NCBI GenBank assembly: GCA_013397695.1
Contig: VYZI01000075.1
Location: 562,342 to 626,341 of the forward strand
From: Centropus unirufus
Taxonomy: Eukaryota > Chordata > Aves > Cuculiformes > Centropidae
Length of the DNA stretch: 64,000 nucleotides
Direction: 5' to 3'
The position numbers and the translations under genes are program-made. A model generated the notes under the pieces. It saw only the letters and a program-made list of their open reading frames with translations. It did not search any database and was not told the origin of the DNA. This document shows positions 1 through 13,299 of the stretch, in pieces; position 1 is the stretch's first letter, and each line of letters opens with the position of its first letter.

Positions 1-1472
1 TAGTTTATGATTACAAAGGGGCTGCAATCTGGACAGAAAGTAAGAAGAAACTGAGGAGTCTTACCCTATAATCATCCTGCATCATCAGAATATAAAAATA
101 GTTAAAATTTGAAGTGGAAACCCCAAAACCGGTGATCAATCTGATACGCCATAATGAACCTGATTATCATCCACTGTGATGGAATTCAGACTGTCTCAAG
201 AACTAAAGAAGTTGGGCCCCCAAAGACATATGTGTACAAAAAATGGATAATCTTAAAATATCTTCAAAAATCTTGGCTGAAATCACTCAGATTCCATGCA
301 AGTGTCATGCATCTCATTTACCATGAATGTCTACTCCTGAAACCTTCCAGAGCAGTAAGACAACTAACACTCACCACCCATGTTTTAAAGCTGCCAGACA
401 CAGGTTCCCTAGTTCTGAAAGAGATCAAGCCTTTAAGTTATTCTTAGTTATAAATTGTTGATGGCAGCTGACTAGATTAGAAGTGAAGGAAGTTCATTTC
501 CAGAAAGACTTATTTGGCAGAGTTCCACAGGGGTTTTTTAGTAGTGCTTATGCTAGAGACAACCTAATGGTCGAACTCCAGCTCTTCCTAGCTATGGAAC
601 AGCTTTGGAAAAAAAAAAAAAAACACATGAAGACAGACAGATCTTTCCAGCATGCAATGAAAAACTTACTTTTCCCACTGTATAGTAATGTATCCCATGG
701 TTTTGGACTCTTTTGTCAGCAATTTGCTTCAGCATAGTTTCTCTATATTTAGGGATAGAGAATGTACCTATTAGAAGTACCATAAGCCAAGGGGAAAAAA
801 TTAATTACATGGAAGCAATTTCTGCTTAACATTTGCTTGCTTAAATTAAGGGAACAAAAAACATTTTTTGGAACTTCTGTGTGTTTGTGAAAGGCAGAAC
901 TTTCACTTTTTTTCTTTCACTTCTGTGAAATGCCTTTCATTTTTGCAGCTCACATACAGAGTACCAACTGGAAGCACGTTGTATTAGAGAAGGCATTTAT
1001 TCATCAAGTTCCAGCTTCGCAGTACTGCAGCATCATCAACATTTCACTGTCTCAGCCAGGTGTTTAACAGCTTACAACGCAAGTCAAACTTGACTTCAAG
1101 GGTGATTCTTCTATCCAGCAGTAATGCAGCTTAGTAGGTTATTTCACAGCACTACATAACAGACTAGAATCCAGCTCCTCACATATACTTGCTTTGTGCT
1201 TGGCTTTTTTTCTGTCGACCCAGTACATGAGAAAACAAGTAAAAAAATACTGGATAAATCAGAGAAACTGGACTTCAGGCCAGTTGTTGTACCTACATAG
1301 CTCTTGCCTACACAATTTCTTCCATTCCTGTCCTATATTTTTCTAAGGAAATCACAAAATTTTTACTTGGAATTTTTGCTTAGATTTTAGGATTGAGAGA
1401 GGGGCACATGTCCTAAGACTTTACACCAGACAGTAAAAGTTTTCAGCCAGCAAAACAGCCTGGATCTAGAAC

Positions 1473-1488
1473 ACCCTGTTAACAGGGT
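1473..1488. repeat. 16-bp perfect palindrome
   Basis: ACCCTGTTAACAGGGT is its own reverse complement and is centred on GTTAAC. It is an isolated palindrome in otherwise unstructured intron sequence. No function is assigned. Confidence 0.7.
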
Positions 1489-4400
1489 AAAGAAAAACCA
1501 TCTTATCCATAGCCCAGAGACTCCAACAAATGTGTGATGAGTAAGACAGAGAGCCCACAGCAGCAGGGAGAGTGGCATGATAAATCAAGCAGGACCTCAT
1601 GGTTTTAGTTCCCTTGACCCACCACAAGCACATTCAGTACTCAGCTGTGGAGCCTGTAGGCTCAGCATCTCCAGCACCACCCTGTTCATTTCTGCCACCT
1701 TGCTCCAAACATGCAACTGAGTATCTTCCAACTGAACTCCAGGCATAAACAAAGCATAAGCACAATTACTGTTGTTATTTTGTAGGTGACTGCACTGCTA
1801 TACTTTGATATCTCAAGCTGCACTACCAAAACAGTCCTGGAATTCTCTAAGCCTTAATTCTTATGGGAAGAGATCACAGCTGTGGATATCTATGCTTGCT
1901 ACAGATTAAGGTGAAACTCATGGTTCAGAGGAGTTATAGAGCACCCAATTCAATTTCAGTTAAGATACTTTAACAGTAGCTACCTTAATTATGTATAGGT
2001 GAAAAAAAAAACCCACCCACAAACCACACGCTTGTTTGATATCTGGCATTTAATTTGCTTGCTGGGGAATCCCTTTGCTTAATAGGTATTTATGCCATTT
2101 TCCTTACAAGGTACACATTGCCAAGGAGCACTAATCACTGCCATTAGTAAGCGATTCGGGCTTTCTGCTTCTGTTTTTTCTGCCTTTTCGAATTGCACAT
2201 CCTTCACTGGAGAGACTGCATGTTACTATGTGTTAGCCTTAACCTTTTGCTAGGTACACAGGGCAAAACTATAGTGAGCTGTAATTACATTTGTTTTCCT
2301 TGAATGGTCTCATCCAAAAGCTGCTCTTAAAAGTCTTTCCCCGTTTTTCATTGGCACTTTGCTTTGACAGAATGGAGTTTCCTTTCCTTACACTGAGGAG
2401 GCGACAGATGGGAGAAGGAGGAGGATCCAAGCAGACAGAGAAGTATTGCACAAGTCTTATGCTGAACTTGTCAACAGAACAAGATTTCTTTACTACAGTG
2501 CTTAAAAAAGAATTAAAGTGGCTGCTTCTTTATTCAACAAATCTACAAGGGATATACAGCAGGCATTTTTATTTTAGAATTTTTAGAATTTACCTAGAAA
2601 GACTCCTCCTCTCAGTTAACCTGATCAAGACTGTACTATTGAACTGAAGGAATCTGAGTGATATCTGAGTGACAGCAAACCATCACATTATCCCTGTTGG
2701 AAAATGGCAGGCTATACAAGACTTGGATGTAAGCAGAATATATTTCAATTCCTGCCTCCTTTCATTAGTATGGGCAGAAAGTCTCAGGGCCAAAAAAAAA
2801 GAAAGAATAGAGTGAGTGGTCTTAGAACAGCAAGGATGTCAAATCCCACTTAATGTTCTTCCTCTTTTGGGCCTGAAGAACATATTCACATGGACGTTAA
2901 GGTTATGACTCACCAGATGCACCCATGTCTGTTCTGGCATAGAGAGGCTTGCAGTGGCCTTCTTTCTGCCTGGCATTGCTCTACAGTAAAGGAACAGGAG
3001 AACTGCACTACTGGGACTATACCAATGCTCCAGGTTAAAAAGCATGTCTAAAAGTCACCTCCAGTAGGAGTCCTTTCATTACCCATCAAGAAGCCCTGTA
3101 ACAGAGGAAACCAAAGTCATGTTCAGTGACCAAAATCGGGCTGTGAGGGGCCCATCCAACAACACAGAGAAGGGCACAGAACTAGTGAGACTTTTACCAT
3201 TCTACACAAAAGTAGCCTAAATAAAGAACTTACTTTTCTTGTCTAAGCAAACACCTACTTCTATGAAGAGGCCAGAATTACCCATGCATTTAGTCTACAT
3301 CACACAGAACCAGTAAGCGTTACGACTTTGTCATACGTAAAACATCATCCTGCATGTTCAACATGAAGCACACATTAACACGATGAATTCATATGCAACT
3401 GTGATTTCTGAAAAATAAAAAACATTTGGAGGGCTCAGTTACAAAACTCCCCTTGAAGTAAAGGTCAAAGATTCGATCTATGATATTACATCTGCAGGGA
3501 ACAGTAAATTATGAATTGTTTCTATCAAAACCAAGTAACAACTTAGTTTACAGAAGTTGCAAGTAAGCATTTATTAAATCAATATCAGAATGAATATATG
3601 TTGGCAAACTTAACACCTATCTAGATTCTGTTAATACAATAAATTCAGCAGACTACATCACAAAACAGTCCTTAACCCTTGAGTAGAGACACATGCTTCT
3701 CCAGCTGACGCGTCACACATCAAGTGTCCCATGTGTTCATTTAGAAGCACAGCACGTTGCAGGGCCTTTAGAGATACACCTTTCATCTCATTCAGTTTTA
3801 AAAGATCTTGAAATGTTCAGAACTAAAAAAACACCACAAGAGAGAGCACAAAGGAGGATATTGAGGGGGAGGCAGGGGGGAATTTTTAAGCCAAAACAAA
3901 TGTACCTTTCAAGCCAAGTGAGCTCCCTACTCAGAATTAAACTATTATACGGTTTTTTGTTGCTTGTCATCCTACCCATTACGTAAGATGTCTCAACTCA
4001 GCAATGTAGCACCTGGACCACTGAAAATCAAAGGCATCAACAATACAACCTCTAGTTTATTACCTTTCACATTCACAGCAAAGCATCTGCTTACCTGTCC
4101 AATCTCTTGGTAAATCAGCTTTGTCACCAAGGTCATGACAGCGTAAATATATGAAAAAATTAATAGCTAAATGCCTAAAGAAGGGGAAGAATTAACAATG
4201 CATCCTAAAAGATAATTTTCCCATGCTTTAAGTTGTAATTCTGAGGATCATCCTTAAGAAAAAAAAAGAAAGCTCCTCAAGTTCAGAATCCTATCTATTC
4301 AAAGTTCTTGAGTGACAGAAATTCTCTCCTACTGAGAAAAAAAGAAACTGAAATCTTCTAGCAATGTATGTCCTTCATTCATCAGAAAAGGATTATATCT

Positions 4401-7400
4401 TGCATTACAGAATGTCTCATTGGTAGTGGTACTCTGGGGGATATAGAACAGCCTGACCATCTTTTACAAGGTGAATAAGAGGAGATTTGTGAACAGCTTA
4501 TATATTTTTAAGTAACTCGCACTGCACGCCACATCATATCAAAAGTCTCAAGAAACAGATAGATTTTGCAAAGTTTCCTAGAGGAAATTAGCTCTGGAAA
4601 GGCCAAAGGAAGGGCCGTAGAGAAGACTGGAAGTTACTCTCATAGCTGGTATAAGCACTGGAAATTGCACTGTGGCATAGCATCGCATGAGCTGGATGAA
4701 GGTATTTCAAAAAAAGTGGTACAAAAGAAAAAATATGGTGGCCAGGCTCCCTGGCTGTAACCTCACACTCACAGAACAGCCCAAGTGAAAAACAAATAGC
4801 AAGTGAATATTACCCATGTATAAGTGCAAAGTTAAACATTGGATTCCATGTCTTACTTATCAACAAATTTGACAGTTTCACCTCTTCCACCTATTGCCTT
4901 GGATTACAGTTCCCCATCATAATCACTTTATAGTAATCTAGTAATTTGTTCCAATATATGGCTACAGAGAAGGGATATATCAAGATGCTAAATCTGCACA
5001 AAAAGGAAGAGATGAGAACTAAGCCTATAACATGAATTGCTGGCATAATATGAAGACCTTCCTAGAAAACATTTAATTTAGCAAATCAGTGCTATAATTT
5101 ATACAAGCAATGTTTAAGCCAGAATCAATACATCATATAGTATCTTCTCAATGTAATTATTCCATTAGATTTGTAGAAGGGAGGCGTATTTAAGTCAGCA
5201 CACTTATTAAGCTGGAACACTTACTAAGTTAGGGAAGACGTCATCATCTCATCTGAAAAATCTACCAAGACGGACTCAGCACACTGCTTTTTCTAAGTCA
5301 CTACAATTTTGAGGAGAACTGTTGCTGTTGTCGGAAGTTCAGTTGGTTTGTTTTTAAGAACACTGACAGGTGTGCTACCATCTTTAGCAACTCTAGAGCT
5401 ATCTTGATTACATAGGTAATACAGGCATTTTGCCCCTCAGAGACTGATGAGGTCCATAACCCTTGTATTTACCACTAGTCTCTCACTCTGTTCAACTTCC
5501 TGCTAACTACAGTTGTGTTTGAAACCATGCCATAAACAACTTTAACATGCTTGACCCAACTCCTGTTTGAGTTACTTGATCAGCATGAATAAATCAACCC
5601 TTCCCACTGCTCTACAAGAAATGTTAATTATGAAGTGTTTAATGTCTCTCTTAAATGCCCTGTTCAGTAAAGCATTCAGTCCTTCTCTCTTTCTCACTGT
5701 TCAAATAAGGCAAACAATGTATTATAAATACAAAATGAGGAGAAGACATTTCTCAGAAATAATAAAAGCCCCAGTTTAGCCTGGTTAGCTCTTCAGAGAC
5801 TCTACAAAAGGCACAGGGTAAAGCACAATAGTGAAATGAGTCCCCAAAGTTTTTTGTTTTTTTTAATTACTTTGTTAGCTCTCTTCCATATAGAAGTGTT
5901 TAAGTAAAACAAATTCCAAAAATCAAGGACAAGTAAAGGGTAATTTTTACAAATATGCCAACTTTTCATCTATAGTTTGACTTTTTTTCCCCGATATATG
6001 TATTTTTACTCACCTCTCCCAAGCACATGTTTTTTATAAAATGTTTTATTTTTACCCTGAAATCAGGATTTCAAGATTGAATGGCTTCTTCTTTGTTATT
6101 AGTAAGTGGAACAATCTCGCTTGCCAGCTAATACCTCCATTTTTTTGCCACTACAATTTTCATCACTTTCAAGTTCAAAATCCTAATTCCTAAAGTGGGG
6201 AAAGAGAATCCACCCTTATGGAAAGATGGAGGAAAAATTCCCCATCCACCTTAGTTTACAAAAGTTTCAAGAAGTCTGCTATGCATGCATTTAGTCCTGT
6301 GCAATTATAGCCACGCAAGGGACATGGGCAGTGCCCCAAAGTGCCTGTAGCTTCATCAGCATTACAATATTTTGTGAGTATGCTTCAGCATCATCTCTCA
6401 GAACTATCCCACTGTCAGCATCTCTGCCTTCAGCTTTAGGTTGTAAAAGCTTTTTTGATCTTCATAACTATAAGAACAAAAACCAATTCAAGGTCAAGCC
6501 AATCTCAAATGTTAAAAAAAAATTTCCTATTTCAGATGTCTCTATTAAGCAGAAACCTACCTAGGTATTTCAGATGGTGCTAGTCAGACAAAAAGAAAAT
6601 CAGAAGAGCTTCAGAGATTATTCACTTATAACAAGGAACTAACTAGGCTAGGTTATACGTATTAATTTGTGCGCTGACAGAAAAATATCTTAGTGCCCCA
6701 TAAAGGAGCTGCATAGTGAGTACACACAAATACACAGGTGTTAACCCAATACTGGTACAGCAAGATGTCACTCCTGGAGAGCCACAAATCCCACAGCATG
6801 GTAAGGGTACTTCCTAAGTCAGCTTTCTAAATATAAAACGCCTTCCCTGCCCGTCAATCCTTAAGTTGCAAAATTTCTATGCAATGATACACTTAGAAGT
6901 TGAGAGTGTTGAGGTTATCGCAGGTAGAGAAGCCAGAATAATCAGTAAAGCTTAATTCAGCGTGGTTCAGTAGGATAGCACTGAAGCCTCATTTTGTTCC
7001 ACTTCCCAGTGCTTTCAGCCACTTTGCTGGCCTTGTGCTTTTACCTCCTTTTATTTCATTTTGGAAACAACAAATGCTTAATCTTTCATTGGTGAGCAAG
7101 GGTGACTATTTTTGTTACTCTGGTTTGCTCCCTTGAAAAGTAAGATAAATATGCCTACAATATATTAGATATATTTTTCTTCTACTTTAAAGTAATTGCT
7201 CCACTTAAAGCCTGCAAGTGAACAAATATGATAAAATCTAATTCTGCTAATTCTGCTTCCAGTGAAATTCTTGTTTGGTAGCATTTGCTGGTTGTTTGCT
7301 AGCTTCCTATGGCAATTATCTCCACTAACTGCAACTCAAGAGTTCCAGCTCAATGGTTTAGCTGTCACTTGTGGTCAAAATTGCATGCTTGCCTCTCAGC

Positions 7401-7798
7401 CATCTTTTGTAGGGTTCTTCATGCAGTGGATTTATCCTTTTAGATGTGATATGGTGTCTCACAGGAAACATAATGAGAGCACACAAGAGCTCAACTCTAG
7501 ACAAACCACAAGCTGGCACCATGGCAATAAAAGTTCATTTAAAAATTTTACAAGAACTGAGAGCCTTTTACATAGAAAAATATTAGCTTTTACATTCAGA
7601 CCCTAAGCTGCTCTTTATCTGGCAAGAACAGGAAACCACACTGTAAACAACATGACAAGCACTTCAATATTACCTGCTTATATGCTAAATGACATAAATT
7701 AAGATAGAGACACACACACCAAGATTAATTATATTTTAAAATTGCCTCTAAGGGAAAGGAAAGTGATTGCAACTATTATTATTATTTGTAATGTAGTA

Positions 7799-7820
7799 TT
7801 TTTTTTTTAAAAAAAAAAAA
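7799..7820. repeat. T10A12 homopolymer junction
   Basis: Ten T residues are followed directly by twelve A residues. The tract can fold on itself and is prone to slippage and assembly error. It may be a leftover of two poly-A tails inserted in opposite directions, but no element body is recognisable on either side. Confidence 0.8.
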
Positions 7821-8889
7821 GGTCTCATTATTCTAGGCACTGCTAAAATACACTAAGAGACAGGTTTTATTCCCAAGTTTTCACCATCTAAATTAATAAG
7901 CCACACAGAGAAAAGAGGAAGATGAACAAAGCACTCTGCAGCATCAAATTACCCAAAACACATCAATACAGTAACAACGTCTGGAAGAGAAGGTAGATGT
8001 AAAATCTAGGCTTTGTTTCAGTCACAGAAGATGTGATAAAGCCAAATCTTATCAGAAACTCCAGAGTTTCTTTCTCGAGGGTCAATACAATCCCATTTTT
8101 TCTTGTGCATCCATTATAACTTGTGAATCTATATCTGAGGAAAAAAGCAAAATACCCTCCCTTTCCTATAACCAAAGGTCTGTGACCTTAGACAATTGTT
8201 TGATACAAAGCTTTTATTGCCTTATCACAAGGCTTTTCCATATGCTAAAATTAGCATTTCCTCATCATCGGACATACACAGATTCATAAAATAGTTGGCA
8301 GTTTAGTTTTCCATTAGCCCTTGCAAAAGATTATGTGAAGGTAGCTTGCTGAAAATAACCAAATAAAAATGGACATTTGAAATTCATTTTGAGCTTCTGT
8401 CTTACAAGAGAAACAATTAGTTTGCCTGGAGCAGCACAAAATAGTGTACAGAAAAGAGGCACAAAGTGAGAAGACATTTGAACAGCACCGTCAGGGATCA
8501 CTCTACCTAAACATGACAGGAGAAGTGTGATGTCAGATCTCCATCTAGCTATGCAGGCAGCATGCAGACAGAGGCTCAGTTAATGCTTTTTTTACAATGA
8601 ATATAACCAAAGAAGTTCCTACTTCGAACAGCGATTTTAACAGTCAAAGCCTCAGCAAGAGCTGAATGACATACAAAATGCCTGTGTCAGAGAACAAGTT
8701 TAGAAGGCCAACATATAACCCCCATGAAAATGGCAACAGCGATGGTTGCTCTAAGTCCTGCCAGGTGCCCTTTAATAAGCAGAGAATGTGATTAGCGCTG
8801 CAACATGACTCCATGCTGGTTTGCCAGGAAAGCTGCACAATAGAGACCCTGGCTGCACTGGGATTTTTCATGCATAATAAATAAAGCAA

Positions 8890-9145
8890 CAGACGAGCAG
8901 ACTGAGATTCCTTGCTGAACACCAGTGCCCTCCGCTACGTATGCCGAAGACGCCTCCAAATACTACAGCCATATAAAAAACAAGAGAGAGAATTTATGAT
9001 TTTTCTCTTTATGACAGGCTGCTGAGTCCCCCGGGACGGAATGTCAGACACATGACTACATCTGCCGCTTCACAGGGCTCCTTTGAACATCTAAATAATA
9101 CTGTCAGCAGAACGCCGAGATCCGTCCTTCAGCCCGCACAGCCTC
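8890..9145. promoter_or_regulatory. CpG-enriched pocket, possible enhancer or cryptic promoter
   Basis: About a dozen CpG dinucleotides fall within roughly 245 bp (for example TCCGCTACGT, GCCGAAGACGCC, CCGGGACGG, AACGCCGAGATCCGTCC). The surrounding intron has long stretches with almost none. A CTAAATAATA run lies at 9091-9100 and a GTTAATTAAG homeodomain-like site just downstream near 9276. CpG retention inside an AT-rich intron can mark an unmethylated regulatory element. It could equally be the remains of a GC-rich insertion. Conservation across birds would decide; nothing here proves activity. Confidence 0.3.
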
Positions 9146-9149
9146 CTCT

Positions 9150-12100
9150 CCCCATTGGTGCTCACTCTCCCATAGAAATATACCTTTCATAATCTGTTAC
9201 AGAACTTCCTCAACTGAGGCTTTATACAAGAGTTTAGTTAGAACCGTGGAAGTTCACTAGAAGAATGTAACCTCGTTAATTAAGAGCTAGTGGCTCCCGC
9301 ATAAAAACTCTTCAGCTTCATTATTACAAAATGTAGAACCAAAGTGTTTGGGATGCCATTACTAGCGCTACCGTTTCAGGATGTTTCACAAACTTCCTAA
9401 ATTTGGGATCATTTTGATCACGTTTGTTTTCAAGCTCAAAATTGCTACTATTCCAGCATAAGAACTTGAAGAACTGATTTTAAGAGATCATGGAATACTA
9501 ACAATTCTTTTGCTACCCCTCTAACTCTACCACATGCTGTAGTTCAGAGCATTTGAAGCATGACCTGCCATTTGAGAGGAGAGACATTTTATCCTAATTT
9601 CTTCCATAAAGACTATTCTTCCATTAAATTTAGTATTACTATTTAGTCTCCAACTGGATGAATTGCAGCTTCAGAAGAAGCTGTTGTGATATTTACAGCT
9701 GTGGCTGCACATAAGCCACAGAGGAGACAGAAGCTTGAACCATACCCCATGTTCTAAAATGTAGCAAACAAAAGAGGCAACAGGAGGCAAATTAACCCTT
9801 TTCTGGAAGGTCCTACTATTCAGCAGAAAAATGAAAAGTGATTTTAAATGCTGTCTGAAAACATAGTTACACTGGACTTGTTGAAACGGGGCTCAGAGTG
9901 ATCAGCCAGAGACTCCTCTCCTCATGTGTCACCTGAGCTTCCACATGGAAGACACTTATGGCTGGGTGGCCAGCTTGTTCAGTTTGGTTTTGCTGCCGTT
10001 GTAACGTTAATGAAACAGGAGCCTCTCCACTACCATTACTTAAAGAGAAAATTGAGCAATAAGAAAAAAAGAGTCCAAAGGAGACAGAGACCAGTATCAA
10101 GGGAATAACTGCACAACAACAGTAATCACAAAGCCCAGTCTGCTTCTTATGAGCATTGCTGCACCACCATCACCTGCACTGACAGTGGCCAGGCAGCGTG
10201 GGACACTGTACGGCAGTATCAAAGCTGATATTTGTGGACTATCTCATCGAAGTAGGTTTTAAATCCTCTGTGCAAGAAAACAACATGTTCAGCATGGTGA
10301 ATTCTGAGCAGCAGTCAGAATTCACCATGCTGAACATAAAAGTGCAAGGAAAAGTCATCTTGCACAATTTGAAGTAGCCACATGTCCAAATATTTTTCCT
10401 CTTAAAAATGTCATAACAGAAAATGTTTACTTGAAAGGTCCATGTCTTCCTCTTCCAAACACACAGCGAAAAATTAAGCATCCAAGTAACACTTTACATT
10501 AGCAGAATAATCACCAATTAGATTTTATCTCAGCCACTGCACTGCAGGCACGCACAGATCAGGTAAGAAATAACTTATAAACATACAACCAAGGGGGTGC
10601 AAATTCCCTCTTGAAAGCTGCTTTAAAGATGGACTTCAAACAAAGCTTAGAAGCTTTTAAAACCGTTTTCAAAACAAACACTTCTCCCTACACATCCTCC
10701 CGTATCTTTTAGACAATTTTATTGGTTTGTACAGGTTGAAAGCAGGACTAAAAGCAAGACCAAAACAAGACAGTGTGCTTTACCAAGGTTTTAGGGAGCC
10801 AGACTATAGAATTAGCCTCTTTGCAATGATTTATTTTCTTTTACTATTCAAAGGAGGCTTGAATAAAATTTCTGGATTCATTTTTATCTAAATGACACAT
10901 TTGCATTTGGAGGCTCTTCAAGGCATTCTGTCCTGTGCCCCATAGTTGCAGCACAGTCAAGGTATGCATACATTTTATAGCAACTCTGCTTCTGGATAGT
11001 TAACATTGCCAGATTCTTTATCTGTAGTATTGCATAACCTGCACCTGGCATACTAAGTGTTCTCAAAGGTTAACTCTAAAAAAAAAAAAAAACAAAAAAA
11101 AGATGATCCAAGTCTTATTGGGTAGGAACCTAAGAACCTACTCTATAAGTAGCATTTTGATCATCTGCTTTTTAGGGTAAAAATCAAACCTCCTTACTTT
11201 TTCAGCCTTGAAAGTTCAGTGCTACACCGTGCACCTATTGTACTCAAGTTGAAAAGCTGGCCTGTGTTGTGCACAGTAAGTACACACAGTTTTCAGTGTT
11301 GGAAGACGTTTTTCAGGCTTGAGATGTTACACAAGATTTATTAATTAACTATTCTTTTTTTTCAACCTCAAATTAGCTGCCTCCCATGATGATTAAATCC
11401 CTGATTGAGGTGAAAAGTGCAAGTTTCCTTCCTGGGATTTTTATTTTCAAGTTAAACATGAAAAACATTACAATACTTGCAAATCTTAGAAACCGTATCA
11501 GCAGACAAGCCCAAACTGAAACAAAAATGTGTTTTCACCAAGAGCTAGAAGTGAAGATGTTTACACTGTTTCATGGACTAATTAGTATGTTTAACTCATT
11601 AATTTTAGAAATTTATATATATATGGAGATATTTTACATCACCTTTCCCTTCATAGCAAACAATTGCCTCATAATCAAATGAAAAGTTAATTTCTTCCAA
11701 TTTATGCATGGAAAAAAAGAGTCAGTGCCATCACTGTGAATAGCCAAATTTTCCCACCAATTTCAGTACATGTAAGAGAAGAGAATTCAAATAACTGAGC
11801 TGTGCAAATGGATGCCGTTTATATAAAGCAAGATAAAAAAACCTAACTGCTTGCTAGCGCTACAAATCAAACAGTTCCTATCATCAAGATGATTGGAACA
11901 CAACTAAAACATTTCTGAAATGAATCATAAATCTAGCCTCTCTGTCTTAAACATGTTTCTATTTAAAACATGATGCAACAATAAAAGCACAAGTACATAC
12001 AACCAGAAACAGTGACCTGAATATTATACTATTAGAGGTTTGCTTTTCAGTTCACCTCTCATATAGAACTTGAGTTATTTCAATCTAGAAGTCAATCATT

Positions 12101-13190
12101 CAAGCATTTATCAATTAAGAAAGAAGCCAATTATATAGTTGTCCTAAATAAACCCTTCTTGAACAATAAGTTATTAGAAAATTGTAAAATCACGTAGATA
12201 TATTTACAGAAATCTGTGTGATATCTTTAAGGAATATATCAGTTGACAACTTTGAACTGAGAATGACAAGTGATCAGAGAAATCCAACCACAAAATGTTA
12301 TAAAAAGTCAACCTTTTAAACTCATTTCAGGAATAAAATACATCACAGAATATTACTTTAAAAAAAAAAGGGGGGGGTAACATCACGTTTCTGTTGTCCT
12401 TAAAATAAAATCAACTAGCTTCCAGCACTCATAATTTTCCCACTGAATTCAATGAGTGTAGCACACAGCTTGGGCATATGATGTTCTTAACATATGCAAA
12501 CATCTTGTTTTATTGTAACTTACTTCTAGAATTTCTTTCCCCTACCTATTTTTTTCCAAACATTTCTGCCTGAAAAGGCAGAAAGCTTAAAAGGACATAA
12601 GGAGAGAAGGTTGTTCAAACTCAATGCTTTGCTTTCATGCACACTGGAGGAATCTGCTAGCAGTACATTTTTGCTTCATCAGTTCAGCAAGAAACACAAT
12701 GTGATTCTTTAGATTGCTCTTCAGATGACATTCAGAAGCACCAGCTTGACAATTAACACAGGCATGTGACACTGAACAAGGAGGAAGAAGGCAAACCAAA
12801 AATCTTTTCTTTGAGCTAGCCATAAATTAAGTGGAATTTAAGAAATTCACTACAAGATTTAATTTTAGACAGATAATCAGAAAACAGACTACAGTATATA
12901 CCAAAATACACTGCATATACAGAACCACCTCTGTGGCTACTTATTGAAACCGATAAGACATCAAGCTAAAATAAATACCTTGAAAATTAGGACATGGTGT
13001 GCAGATTGGGTACCAAACAGCTGGTTTCTCCTCATGTGCCATTCTACACTTAGGAAAATGAAGGAAATTCTTCACTTAACAAGTACCAACACATCAGTCA
13101 TGGCAATCCAAAAAGTCAATGTGGATGAATTGCTGGACTGTAATCTAGAAAATGGTTTAGTTTCCAGCTCGGGTTAGTATAGCATTCCTT
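9150..13190. other. Intronic sequence, no gene seen
   Basis: AT-rich intron. Two small hairpins sit together at about 9667-9720 (CAGCTTC/GAAGCTG and TGTGGCT/AGCCACA). The strong inverted repeat at 10285-10337 is listed separately. Homopolymers are A15-C-A8 at 11078-11101 and A10G8 at 12360-12377. A short hairpin TTTCTGCC/GGCAGAAA lies at 12563-12584. Confidence 0.55.
10285..10337. repeat. Perfect 23-bp inverted repeat with 7-nt loop
   Basis: The left arm 10285-10307 begins ATGTTCAGCATGG and ends GAATTCTGA. The right arm 10315-10337 is its exact reverse complement. The loop GCAGCAG is at 10308-10314. Pairing stops abruptly outside the arms. The hairpin is bracketed by a near-identical direct repeat: GTGCAAGAAAA at 10270-10280 and GTGCAAGGAAAA at 10342-10353. 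Perfect 23-bp arms are not expected by chance in 64 kb, so the structure is probably recent or maintained. It is too short and too perfect for a typical microRNA precursor. A fold-back replication event is the simplest reading, and an assembly artefact is possible. Confidence 0.9.
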
Positions 13191-13194
13191 TCTT

Positions 13195-13295
13195 CCATCT
13201 CTCTCAACCTATTAATGGGGATAATTATGCTGCCCTCCTTTATAAAGTAACTGAAAATCTACAGCTAAAAATGTTCTTAATACCTAATTATAAAT
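13195..13295 (+). mobile_element. MIR-like CORE-SINE fragment
   Basis: The stretch reads AATGGGGATAATTATGCTGC, then CCTCCTTTATAAAGTAACTG, then AAAATCTACAGCTAAAA. This follows the order of the MIR-type 3' region (aaaatggggataataatac, cctcctttgtaaagtgcttt, gagatctacggatgaaaag). It is an old, diverged copy in plus orientation. The 5' tRNA-related part is not recognisable. Boundaries are approximate. Confidence 0.6.
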
Positions 13296-13299
13296 AATA

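Larger units (their letters stand above)
1..8400. other. Intronic sequence, no gene seen
   Basis: AT-rich sequence with frequent stops in all frames. I can point only to an A15 run at 609-623, a 16-bp palindrome at 1473-1488, an 11-bp tandem duplication at 2652-2673 and a T10A12 run at 7799-7820. Open frames of 60-118 codons occur on both strands and show no domain, splice or codon signal. Confidence 0.6.

Noticed and set aside
8644..8922. 92-codon minus-strand frame next to the CpG pocket
   Set aside because: No motif, no splice support and low-complexity hydrophobic content; likely a chance frame.
10285..10337. MicroRNA precursor
   Set aside because: A 53-nt hairpin with perfect arms and a 7-nt loop is shorter and more perfect than typical precursors, and it lacks lower-stem pairing.
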